From: Prevotella sp. AGR2160
GTDB lineage: Bacteria > Bacteroidota > Bacteroidia > Bacteroidales > Bacteroidaceae
Direction of reading: 5' to 3'
Length of the DNA: 64,000 nucleotides
NCBI RefSeq assembly: GCF_000424185.1
Contig: NZ_AUJK01000002.1
Location: 124,001-188,000, forward strand
This document shows, piece by piece, positions 23,909 to 31,127 of the stretch. The translations under genes and the position numbers were made by a program. Positions within the stretch are counted from its first letter, which is position 1, and each line of letters begins with the position of its first letter. The notes beneath the pieces were generated by a model that saw only the letters and a list, made by a program, of their open reading frames with translations, was not told where the DNA came from and searched no databases.

Positions 23909-24358
23909 ATGATTAAGATGAAAGCTACCGAGCAAACAAACCAACAGCTCGAACGATTTTTTAATAAGATAGCCGAGAAATTCCCTCCTCTCGAGGAACC
24001 GACAATGCTCACGGATATCCATCTCCGTGCCAATCCGGATAATGGTGATCTCCTCGCTTATGATGATGATGACAACGAGATCACGCGCGTCGTTATTGAT
24101 CAATGGATCAATAACACGGATGAGACTTTCTTTGACGCCATCACACTGATGATCCGCGGCATACTGAAGAAGATGTCGAAAACCATCGATAATTTCGGCA
24201 TCCTCAAGCCGTTCAGCATCATCCTGGAGAATGATGATAAGGAGCAGATGGCTGAGCTCTATCTTGCCGACGACGACACAGTCATCCTCGGCGGTGACAT
24301 CATGCAGGATCTCGACAAGGACCTCAACTCCTTCCTCGACAATTTGCTGAAGGAGTAG
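23909..24358 (+). CDS. Acidic hypothetical protein
   Basis: 149 residues, strongly acidic, with no signal peptide or membrane segment. It has an N-terminal helix (TEQTNQQLERFFNKIAEKFP), an Asp-rich turn (LLAYDDDDNEITR, near residue 50) and a C-terminal YLADDDTVILGGDIMQDLDK stretch. The composition suggests a small soluble cytoplasmic protein, but I do not recognise the family. Two in-frame ATGs occur at the start (codons 1 and 4). The last codon is followed by TAG belonging to a perfect family A palindrome (24355-24382), so the present C-terminus may have been set by that repeat. Confidence 0.65.
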   Translation: MIKMKATEQTNQQLERFFNKIAEKFPPLEEPTMLTDIHLRANPDNGDLLAYDDDDNEITRVVIDQWINNTDETFFDAITLMIRGILKKMSKTIDNFGILKPFSIILENDDKEQMAELYLADDDTVILGGDIMQDLDKDLNSFLDNLLKE

Positions 24359-24382
24359 GGACATGATTCATCATGTCCCTAC
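24355..24382. repeat. Dispersed repeat family A, perfect palindromic copy
   Basis: The arms GTAGGGACATGAT (24355-24367) and ATCATGTCCCTAC (24370-24382) are exact inverse complements around a 2-base centre TC. Best-preserved copy in the window. Lies between the convergent 23909 gene and aspS and includes the TAG stop of the former. Confidence 0.85.
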
Positions 24383-24424
24383 TTCATAAACGCTCCCTTG
24401 CGGCAGCTTTACTTTTTTAATTTT

Positions 24425-26182
24425 TTACTTTTTTACTTCTACCTTCAGGTGCAGTTCCTCCAACTGTTTCGGCTCCAACTCCGAAGGAGCGTCGAGCATG
24501 ACATCACGACCACTGTTATTCTTCGGGAAAGCGATGCAGTCGCGGATACTGTCAAGACCGGCGAGGATGCTCACGAAGCGGTCAAGACCGAAGGCCAGAC
24601 CAGCGTGAGGTGGCGCACCGTATTTGAAGGCATTCATCAGGAAGCCGAACTGAGCCTCAGCGCGCTCAGGCGTGAAGCCGAGGACCTCGAACATCTTCTC
24701 CTGCAGTTTGGTATCGTGGATACGGAGACTGCCGCCGCCGACCTCGATACCATTGCAGACAAAGTCGTAAGCCTTGGCGCGTACCTGCTCCGGGTGCTCG
24801 TCGAGCAAGGGGATATCATCAGGATTCGGCATCGTGAACGGATGATGCGTGGCCATAAGGCGCTGCTCCTCATCGCTCCACTCGAAGAGCGGGAAGTCGA
24901 TGATCCAAAGACATTTGAAGACATTCTTATCACGCAGGCCAAGGCGGTCGCCCATCTCCAGACGCAGAGAGCAGAGTTGGATACGCGTCTTGTTGGCATT
25001 ATCGCCGGAAAGGATCAGCACGAGATCGCCATCCTTGGCACCCATGACTTGTTTGATCTCCTGCAGCACCTCAGGACTGTAGAACTTGTTAATGCTGCTC
25101 TTAACTGTGCCGTCAGCATTATACTTAATGTATACAAGGCCCTTGGCACCGATCTGCGGCTTCTTGACGAAGTCGGTCAACTCGGTGAGCTGCTTGCGGC
25201 TATAGTTGGCACAGCCGGGCACGCAGATACCACCGATATATTTAGCCTCGTTGAAAACGGAGAAATCACCCTTGCCGTTGAAGGCATCTTTCAGTTCGAC
25301 AAACTCCATACCAAAGCGCAGATCGGGCTTATCACTACCGAAACGGCGCATGGCTTCCTTCCATGTCATCTGCTGCAGCTTCGGCAGTTCGACACCTCGG
25401 ATCTCACGGAAGAGCATGCGGCACATCTCCTCAAAGAGGTTGATGACATCATCCTGATCGACGAAAGACATCTCACAGTCCACCTGCGTAAACTCCGGCT
25501 GACGGTCAGCGCGGAGATCCTCATCGCGGAAACACTTGGCAATCTGGAAATAGCGGTCGAAACCGGCAACCATCAGCAGCTGCTTCAGCGTCTGAGGACT
25601 CTGCGGCAGAGCATAGAACTGGCCGGGATTCATACGAGAGGGGACGACGAAGTCGCGCGCGCCCTCGGGCGTAGAGCCGATAAGCACCGGCGTCTCCACC
25701 TCGATGAACTGCTTACTGTCAAGGAAATTGCGGATCAGGATCGTCATACGGTGGCGAAGCTCGAGATTCTTGCGCACGGAAGGACGGCGAAGGTCGAGAT
25801 AGCGGTATTTCATCCGAAGGTCATCACCACCATCCGTAACGTCCTCGATGGTGAACGGCGGTGTCAGTGATGGCGAGAGGACGATGAGCTCCTTGGCGAT
25901 GATCTCGATATCACCCGTCGGCAGCTTGTCATTCTTGCTCTGGCGCTCAGAGACCACACCCTTTACCTGAATGCAGTACTCACGGCCTAATTTGTTGGCA
26001 CGGTCACAGAGGTCCGCATCTTCAGCCTCGTTGAAGACCAACTGGGTGATGCCATAACGGTCACGAAGGTCGACGAACGTCATGCCGCCCATCTTACGCG
26101 AACGCTGCACCCATCCGGCGAGGGTTACTTCCTTGCCGGCATCGGAGAGACGTAGCTCTCCGCAAGTATTCGTTCTATACAT
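24425..26182 (-). CDS. aspS: Aspartyl-tRNA synthetase
   Basis: A 585-residue class IIb synthetase that charges tRNA-Asp. Residues 1-105 form the OB-fold anticodon-binding domain ([20 protein letters not shown]). Motif 2 includes [20 protein letters not shown] near residue 220, the bacterial GAD insertion occupies the middle, and motif 3 is [15 protein letters not shown] near residue 533. Length is typical of bacterial AspRS. The promoter TAATTTTG lies on the minus strand at 26215-26222. The mischarging (AspRS2-type) form cannot be excluded by eye, but the size favours the discriminating enzyme. Confidence 0.96.
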   Translation of the reverse strand: MYRTNTCGELRLSDAGKEVTLAGWVQRSRKMGGMTFVDLRDRYGITQLVFNEAEDADLCDRANKLGREYCIQVKGVVSERQSKNDKLPTGDIEIIAKELIVLSPSLTPPFTIEDVTDGGDDLRMKYRYLDLRRPSVRKNLELRHRMTILIRNFLDSKQFIEVETPVLIGSTPEGARDFVVPSRMNPGQFYALPQSPQTLKQLLMVAGFDRYFQIAKCFRDEDLRADRQPEFTQVDCEMSFVDQDDVINLFEEMCRMLFREIRGVELPKLQQMTWKEAMRRFGSDKPDLRFGMEFVELKDAFNGKGDFSVFNEAKYIGGICVPGCANYSRKQLTELTDFVKKPQIGAKGLVYIKYNADGTVKSSINKFYSPEVLQEIKQVMGAKDGDLVLILSGDNANKTRIQLCSLRLEMGDRLGLRDKNVFKCLWIIDFPLFEWSDEEQRLMATHHPFTMPNPDDIPLLDEHPEQVRAKAYDFVCNGIEVGGGSLRIHDTKLQEKMFEVLGFTPERAEAQFGFLMNAFKYGAPPHAGLAFGLDRFVSILAGLDSIRDCIAFPKNNSGRDVMLDAPSELEPKQLEELHLKVEVKK

Positions 26183-26214
26183 ATTATATATGTGTTATTG
26201 AATTTTCTGACTTG

Positions 26215-26222
26215 CAAAATTA
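26215..26222 (-). promoter_or_regulatory. -7 element of aspS
   Basis: TAATTTTG on the minus strand, 33 bases upstream of the start codon. Confidence 0.5.
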
Positions 26223-26296
26223 CTGCATTTTCAGCAGAAAACCAAAATTTAGCATTAATTTTTGTGAAAAATAAACATACTCCTAAACTTTATCCT

Positions 26297-26304
26297 TATC
26301 TTTG
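26297..26304 (+). promoter_or_regulatory. -7 element of the DUF1573 gene
   Basis: TATCTTTG, 48 bases upstream of ATG 26352, divergent from the aspS promoter. Confidence 0.55.
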
Positions 26305-26351
26305 CAGTCAGTATAACTGAATAAAAGAAAATTTTATAATAAAAGAACGAT

Positions 26352-26735
26352 ATGAAAAAGATTCTATTCAGCATGGCACTGATGCTGCTCGCCTCCCTCG
26401 GTGCCCACGCGCAGGCAGAGATCAAGTTTGACAAGACGAACATCAATCTCGGTACTTTCTCAGAGAGCCAGCCTGTTCAGAAAGCAACATTCACGTTCAC
26501 CAATACCGGCAACAAGCCATTGGTCATCAACCAGGCCATCGCCAGTTGCGGATGTACGGTACCCACGTATACAAAGAAACCTGTTATGCCGGGGCAGAAA
26601 GGTGAGGTCAGCGTGACTTATAATGGTAAGGGCAAGTTCCCCGGTCATTTCAAGAAGACCATCACCGTGCGTACAAATGCCGCTGTGGAGATGACACGTC
26701 TCTACATCGAAGGTGACATGAAAGAAGCCAAGTAA
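26352..26735 (+). CDS. Secreted DUF1573 protein
   Basis: 127 residues with a signal peptide (1-20, MKKILFSMALMLLASLGAHA) and a single DUF1573 immunoglobulin-like domain. The signature is FTFTNTGNKPLVINQAIASC followed by GCTVPTYTKKPVMPG and a KTITVRTNA strand. Periplasmic or surface-exposed; function of the family is not established. The next gene starts 2 bases after its stop, so the two are co-transcribed. Confidence 0.85.
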   Translation: MKKILFSMALMLLASLGAHAQAEIKFDKTNINLGTFSESQPVQKATFTFTNTGNKPLVINQAIASCGCTVPTYTKKPVMPGQKGEVSVTYNGKGKFPGHFKKTITVRTNAAVEMTRLYIEGDMKEAK

Positions 26736-26737
26736 GC

Positions 26738-27544
26738 GTGATAGCCTTCTTCTCTGCCACCGGCAACAGCCGCTGGGCTGCAGCACGGCTTGCTGCCGTC
26801 ACCCGTGAGCGCCTCGTCAATATCGCCGAGGCGCTCACGGGCGATTGTGTTTATAACCTTGAGCCCAACGAGCGTCTCGGTTTCGTCTTCCCCGTCCATG
26901 GCTGGCGTGTGCCTATGATTGTCCGCTCTTTTATCCGGCGCCTCGTCGTCAACGGGCCACAAGGGGAGAGTACCCCACCCTATTGCTATGCCATCATCAC
27001 TGCCGGCGATGATGTCGGACTGACCATAGAGGACTATCTCAACCCTGCCATTGCCGCCAACAAGAGTCTTCGTCAACTCGGCATCTCTCACGTAGACAGC
27101 GCCTGGTCGCTCATCATGCCAGAAAGCTATGTCGGCCTGCCGTTTATGGATGTTGACAAGAAAGAGAAAGAGCGCGAGAAGATCAGCCGCTCTGATCAGC
27201 GCCTGCAGGTCATCGGCGAGGAGATATTCGACCGGAAGAAGAGCGTCATCCGCCTTGACCACGGCCATTGGCCTTGGATCAACAGTCATATTCTCGGTGC
27301 CGTCTTCGAGCATCAGCTCATCACCGACAAACCTTTCCATGTAGAGGCCAACCGCTGTGTACGCTGCGGCATCTGCGCCCAAGTCTGTCCGACGCACGAC
27401 ATCATCGGTGGCCACGGTCTTCAGCCACAGTGGAAACACGACGGCAGTTGTCTGACTTGTTTCAACTGCTATCACCACTGTCCGCACCATGCCATCGAAT
27501 ATGGTCAACGTACGCGCCACAAGGGTCAGTATTTCATGAAGTAG
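26738..27544 (+). CDS. EFR1-type flavodoxin-ferredoxin fusion
   Basis: A 268-residue cytoplasmic redox protein. The N-terminal flavodoxin fold begins IAFFSATGNSRW (FMN phosphate loop S-A-T-G-N-S), continues with FVFPVHGWRVP and ITAGDDVG, and is followed by two [4Fe-4S] motifs near the C-terminus: CVRCGICAQVCP and CLTCFNCYHHCP. This is the EFR1 (flavin-ferredoxin) family. The start is GTG at 26738, 2 bases after the DUF1573 stop; no upstream ATG exists in frame. The TAG stop is part of the tandem family A repeat that follows. Its redox partner is unknown. Confidence 0.85.
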   Translation: MIAFFSATGNSRWAAARLAAVTRERLVNIAEALTGDCVYNLEPNERLGFVFPVHGWRVPMIVRSFIRRLVVNGPQGESTPPYCYAIITAGDDVGLTIEDYLNPAIAANKSLRQLGISHVDSAWSLIMPESYVGLPFMDVDKKEKEREKISRSDQRLQVIGEEIFDRKKSVIRLDHGHWPWINSHILGAVFEHQLITDKPFHVEANRCVRCGICAQVCPTHDIIGGHGLQPQWKHDGSCLTCFNCYHHCPHHAIEYGQRTRHKGQYFMK

Positions 27545-27599
27545 GGACATGATTCATCATGCTCCGCCTTAGGGACATGATTCATCATGCTCCATCTAC
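27541..27599. repeat. Two tandem copies of dispersed repeat family A
   Basis: Copies at about 27541-27568 and 27570-27599, each with GGGACATGATTCATCATGCT. The second ends CCATCTAC. The first supplies the TAG stop of the preceding gene. Confidence 0.8.
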
Positions 27600-27635
27600 A
27601 AAACGGAAAATATAAAACGATAAAAAACATAGATC

Positions 27636-29315
27636 ATGCATCATCATTTACTTCTATTGTTTACAGGTATTTTACTGGCTCTCCCTGTTTCTGCCCAACA
27701 GAATGAAGATGACTACATTATCCCCATACAGCCGAAACGCTGCGGCACCTCCATCCTCATCGAACAGCAGCGGCAGACCGCCAAAGCGAATGGCAAGAAG
27801 AAGGTCGTCAGTACCACAGCCAACTACGTCCCCCACACAGGAGCCATCAACATCCCCGTCATCCTCGTCAATTTCCAGGATGTCAAGTTCACCATCAATG
27901 ATCCGAAGGCACTCTTCAACGAGTTCTTCAACGCCGAGCAACTCGACTCCCTGGGCAACGGACTGACGAAGAACCACGGATCGGTCAGACAATATTTTTC
28001 CGACATGAGCAGTGGTTCCTTCACGCCAACCTTCAAAGTCTACGGCCCCGTTACCGTCGATCAGAATGAGACCTACTATGGTGGTTCCAACGACTATGGT
28101 ACGGATGAGAATGCCACAGCACTCGTAAGAGATGCCATCTCCAAACTGCAGACTAGCGCCGACTCCATGACATCCGCAGACATCAGTACCTTCTGCGCGG
28201 ACGGCAAGACGGTAGACTGTGTATATATCGTCTATGCGGGAGAAGGACAGAATTTTGGCGGTGCAGGTACCACCGTTTGGGCGAAGACGGGTAAATACGG
28301 CGGGCCTCTCAACGACAAGGCCGTCCGTTGGTATAGTATGGCCGGAGAGCTGACACCGACCAAGCTTGACGCCAATGGCAACTTCAGCCAAAAGGGCACC
28401 ATCCCCTGTATCACCGGCATCGGCGTTACCTGTCATGAGTTCAGCCATGCTCTGGGCCTTCCCGACTTTTACCCCTACAACTCCTCCGCCCGTGTCGACA
28501 ACCAGGAGATGGAGTTCTGGGATCTCATGGATGGCGGTGAATATAGCAGCAATGGCTTCTGCCCTACTGCCTACACCGTCTGGGAGCGTAACCAGATGGG
28601 GTGGCCGGTGACGATCACGACGCTCGACGAGAGTCAGTCCATCACCATGGCACAGTCCTCTCTGACAACAGGACAAGCCTACAAGATTGCTAATCCGGAT
28701 AACAGTAATGAATATATGATGTTGGAGCATATCCATCGTGCGGGCTGGAACAGTGGACTTCGCGGCAGCGGACTCATGGTCTATCATGTCTGCGAGCCCG
28801 GCGGCGCACTGATGATGGGCTCCGATTATAATGACACCAAGGACTATCCGGGCATGGCTATCGTACCCGCCGACAGTCTCTGTGCTTCCAGCTATGAGAC
28901 AACAGGGAATTATATTACCACTTTCCGTGATGACGAGAGAATCGACGGCTATAAACCTTATACGGCCCAGCTCTACGGTGACCTCTTCCCGGGTACCTAC
29001 AGTGTCATCGATAAGACACTCCATGTCACCGAGCTCAGCGATAAGGAAGTCAAACCCAACTGGTGCTGGTATAATACGGATAAGACAGAGAAACTGGCTA
29101 CGAACAAGGCGCTGACGAATATCGCTTTCAACAAGCAGACCGGCGTGCTGACCTTTAATTATGTCGCTGATGTCGCCACCGCCATTCATACGGTCAATGC
29201 CGAGTCAACAAAGAGCGGAAAGATCTTCGATCTTAGTGGCCGCCTCATCGGCACAGACCTCTCTTCCCTTCCCCATGGCATCTATATCCAGGACGGACGA
29301 AAGATCATCAAATAA
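27636..29315 (+). CDS. Secreted M6-family metalloprotease
   Basis: A 559-residue secreted peptidase. The signal peptide is residues 1-20 (MHHHLLLLFTGILLALPVSA). The zinc motif is TCHEFSHALGLPDFY near residue 266 (HExxHxxGxxD), preceded by an NIPVILVNFQDVKF strand and VYIVYAGEGQNFGG. NQMGWPVTITTLDE follows the catalytic core. The C-terminus (GKIFDLSGRLIG...GIYIQDGRKIIK) is a sorting tail like that of the 816-residue repeat protein, indicating secretion by the same route. Length is typical for immune-inhibitor-A-like M6 peptidases of gut Bacteroidetes. Confidence 0.9.
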   Translation: MHHHLLLLFTGILLALPVSAQQNEDDYIIPIQPKRCGTSILIEQQRQTAKANGKKKVVSTTANYVPHTGAINIPVILVNFQDVKFTINDPKALFNEFFNAEQLDSLGNGLTKNHGSVRQYFSDMSSGSFTPTFKVYGPVTVDQNETYYGGSNDYGTDENATALVRDAISKLQTSADSMTSADISTFCADGKTVDCVYIVYAGEGQNFGGAGTTVWAKTGKYGGPLNDKAVRWYSMAGELTPTKLDANGNFSQKGTIPCITGIGVTCHEFSHALGLPDFYPYNSSARVDNQEMEFWDLMDGGEYSSNGFCPTAYTVWERNQMGWPVTITTLDESQSITMAQSSLTTGQAYKIANPDNSNEYMMLEHIHRAGWNSGLRGSGLMVYHVCEPGGALMMGSDYNDTKDYPGMAIVPADSLCASSYETTGNYITTFRDDERIDGYKPYTAQLYGDLFPGTYSVIDKTLHVTELSDKEVKPNWCWYNTDKTEKLATNKALTNIAFNKQTGVLTFNYVADVATAIHTVNAESTKSGKIFDLSGRLIGTDLSSLPHGIYIQDGRKIIK

Positions 29316-29322
29316 TATACGA

Positions 29323-29354
29323 CATTGGGGCGGTCCTTTCAGGCCGCCCCAATG
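29323..29354 (+). terminator. GC-rich hairpin after the M6 peptidase gene
   Basis: CATTGGGGCGG (29323-29333) pairs perfectly with CCGCCCCAATG (29344-29354) around a 10-base loop. No T run follows directly, so it may be a module B repeat rather than a true terminator. Confidence 0.5.
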
Positions 29355-29363
29355 CGTTAATAT

Positions 29364-29390
29364 GTGGAGCATGATCAATCATGTCCCTAC
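29364..29390. repeat. Dispersed repeat family A
   Basis: Carries GTGGAGCATGATCAATCATG then TCCCTAC. The centre has changed (GATCAATC), and both half-arms remain recognisable. It lies just before the end of yggS. Confidence 0.75.
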
Positions 29391-29392
29391 AT

Positions 29393-30064
29393 TCAATACA
29401 CTCTTGGTCCGAAAATCTTCGTACCCACACGTACCATTGTCGAACGGTGCTTGACGGCAATGGCATAATCATGGCTCATCCCCCATGAACGCTCCTTGAA
29501 ACCGGGATCGTCAGCGAAATACTTGGCCTTGATCTCATCGAAGAAGCGGGCGGCGGTGTCAAACTCACCGGCGATCTGCGACTCATCATCCACATGACTG
29601 GCCATCATCATCACGCCGGCGATATGCACATGCTTCAACTGCCGCCATTCGCCGTCCTCCAGAAGCTGACGGCAAGCGTCGAGGGTGAGTCCATATTTCG
29701 TGGCCTCCTCAGCAATATGCAATTCAAGAAGGACTTCGATCACACGGTCGTGCTTGGCGGCCTGTTTCTCAATCTCCTTCATCAGTTTCATACTGTCGCA
29801 ACTCTCGATCATTGAGATATAAGGCGCGATATACTTCACCTTATTCGTCTGCAGATGACCGATGAAATGCCACTCGATATCTCTCGGCAGCGTCTCCACC
29901 TTTTTCTGCAACTCCTGCTCGTGGCTCTCACCGAAGATACGCTGTCCGGCATGGTAAGCCGCCTCAATGTATTCATTCGGATGATACTTGCTGATGGCCA
30001 CCAGACGAACGCCCGCAGGCAGTTCGCCCAGCACTCCTCGCAAGTTACCAGCAACATCTATCAT
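29393..30064 (-). CDS. YggS-family PLP homeostasis protein
   Basis: A 223-residue single-domain, fold-III PLP-binding protein without known catalysis, needed for balanced pyridoxal phosphate and amino/keto acid pools. PLP lysine in RLVAISKYHPNEYI near residue 26, GESHEQELQKK near residue 45, DIEWHFIGHLQTNKVKYI (residues 61-78), VLLELHIAEEATKYG, and the terminal STMVRVGTKIFGPRVY phosphate-binding stretch. Length matches the family (about 225-235). It follows the DUF4494 gene by 55 bases on the same strand. Confidence 0.92.
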   Translation of the reverse strand: MIDVAGNLRGVLGELPAGVRLVAISKYHPNEYIEAAYHAGQRIFGESHEQELQKKVETLPRDIEWHFIGHLQTNKVKYIAPYISMIESCDSMKLMKEIEKQAAKHDRVIEVLLELHIAEEATKYGLTLDACRQLLEDGEWRQLKHVHIAGVMMMASHVDDESQIAGEFDTAARFFDEIKAKYFADDPGFKERSWGMSHDYAIAVKHRSTMVRVGTKIFGPRVY

Positions 30065-30094
30065 CTTTCTATCGTTTTAAGTTCTACTTTAACA

Positions 30095-30114
30095 GGCGGC
30101 CAATAAGGCCAGCC
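30095..30114 (-). repeat. GC-rich GGCC hairpin between the DUF4494 gene and yggS
   Basis: GGCGGCC, AATAA, GGCCAGCC: a short stem-loop with one bulge that resembles module B cores elsewhere. No T run suited to termination follows on the minus strand. Confidence 0.45.
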
Positions 30115-30119
30115 GTCTT

Positions 30120-30638
30120 CTATTCTGCTTTCGGCGCCTCCGCCTGCTCGTATTCCGGCTTGTCGTCGTGCTGCTCCTGCTCGGCCTTGCTCTTGTTCTC
30201 ATGCTCGAAGACATCCATGATCGGCGTCTCGTTGATGCCCGCAATGACATAGTCGATCATCGTCTTGCCCATGACCTCATCAATATGCTTCACGGCAACG
30301 GGGACGCTGCTGGCCTGCACGAGATAGGTGACATTACTGCGCTTTTCCTTCTCCGTTTTCTCGTCGATGGTGATGAACTGCAGCTTGGCCTTATACCAAC
30401 GGTCATCGCCGTCGAGATCACTGAAAAAGATCTCACCATAAGCCGCCGGCTTGATGTCCTTGATCTTCATCTCACCACTGACATAGACACTCATCTCATC
30501 CATGATCTTCGCCTCTGCCTCCGTGAAACTCAGTGCGTCAACGACATATTGTTCGGTGACGGGTTTCTGCTGACCGTCATCCATCATCTTCTCATAGCGT
30601 ACCTTGGTCTCAAACCAGGAACTTGTTCTTGATCTCAT
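30120..30638 (-). CDS. DUF4494 protein
   Basis: A 172-residue soluble protein. The opening SSWFETKVRYEKMMDDGQ, the VVDALSFTEAEAKIMDEM helix and the strand WYKAKLQFITIDEKTEKEKR are typical of DUF4494, a family confined to Bacteroidetes and of unknown function. The tail (about residues 148-172, KSKAEQEQHDDKPEYEQAE...) is charged and disordered. The promoter is TAGCTTTG on the minus strand at 30682-30689. Likely co-transcribed with yggS. Confidence 0.85.
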   Translation of the reverse strand: MRSRTSSWFETKVRYEKMMDDGQQKPVTEQYVVDALSFTEAEAKIMDEMSVYVSGEMKIKDIKPAAYGEIFFSDLDGDDRWYKAKLQFITIDEKTEKEKRSNVTYLVQASSVPVAVKHIDEVMGKTMIDYVIAGINETPIMDVFEHENKSKAEQEQHDDKPEYEQAEAPKAE

Positions 30639-30681
30639 TGTTTGATAGTATTAATAATATTGTATATTCCAAATGTTGATG

Positions 30682-30705
30682 CAAAGCTACTACTTTTTCT
30701 GCAAA
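30682..30705 (-). promoter_or_regulatory. Promoter of the DUF4494-yggS unit
   Basis: TTTG (30702-30705) and TAGCTTTG (30682-30689) on the minus strand. Spacing of 12 is short, so only the -7 box is well supported. Confidence 0.4.
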
Positions 30706-30808
30706 CCTCAAAACATTTCTTATACTTTCTTCCTACATCAAGACAACACTCCGAATATTTTTTTATGATATTTTATTCAAGAAGAATTGGGAAAATGCAA
30801 AAAAAACA

Positions 30809-30960
30809 CTATCTTTGCAAATGATAGAAGTAGCAATTAAATAGCCATTAAACCTACAGCTATTTACTCTGCCATGAATGGTAAATGTGGCTGTTGCCAC
30901 AGACACAAGAAGAAAGCCGTGGAATCACCCGTGAGGGTTTGCCACGGCCGTTTCTTTTTT
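30809..30960 (+). promoter_or_regulatory. Structured leader of the threonine operon (candidate attenuator)
   Basis: TATCTTTG at 30809-30816 starts a leader about 310 bases long. It contains a tight hairpin (TGTGGC 30886-30891, loop TGTT, GCCACA 30896-30901), then a terminator-like hairpin (GCCGTGG near 30917, GCCACGGC, then TTTCTTTTTT ending near 30960). The GCCAC of the first hairpin could pair instead with GTGG of the second, so two exclusive structures are possible. Small ORF: ATG 30874 reads MNGKCGCCHRHKKK, with no run of Thr or Ile codons as in the classic thr attenuator. A second promoter lies at 31051-31058. Confidence 0.5.
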
Positions 30961-31050
30961 ATAGGCCAATCAAAACATGAAAAGCTTACGGATTCAAAAA
31001 AGAATTTCAAAAAAATCATAGAATTTGTTGGCCATTTCTCTTTTTCTTAG

Positions 31051-31058
31051 TAAATTTG
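31051..31058 (+). promoter_or_regulatory. Second, gene-proximal promoter of thrA
   Basis: TAAATTTG at 31051-31058, 70 bases upstream of thrA; downstream CCCCG (31080) and CGGGG form a small hairpin in the leader. It would bypass the upstream attenuator-like hairpin. Confidence 0.4.
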
Positions 31059-31127
31059 CAACCAAGTTTTGTCCCGGCCCCGTTTGTTTCGGGGGAGACA
31101 TGACATTATTAAACGCTTCAAAAGCCG

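Noticed and set aside
30874..31050. A 59-codon frame in the thrA leader as a protein gene
   Set aside because: It runs across a terminator-like hairpin and T tract, with no homology. Only its first codons are mentioned as a possible leader peptide.
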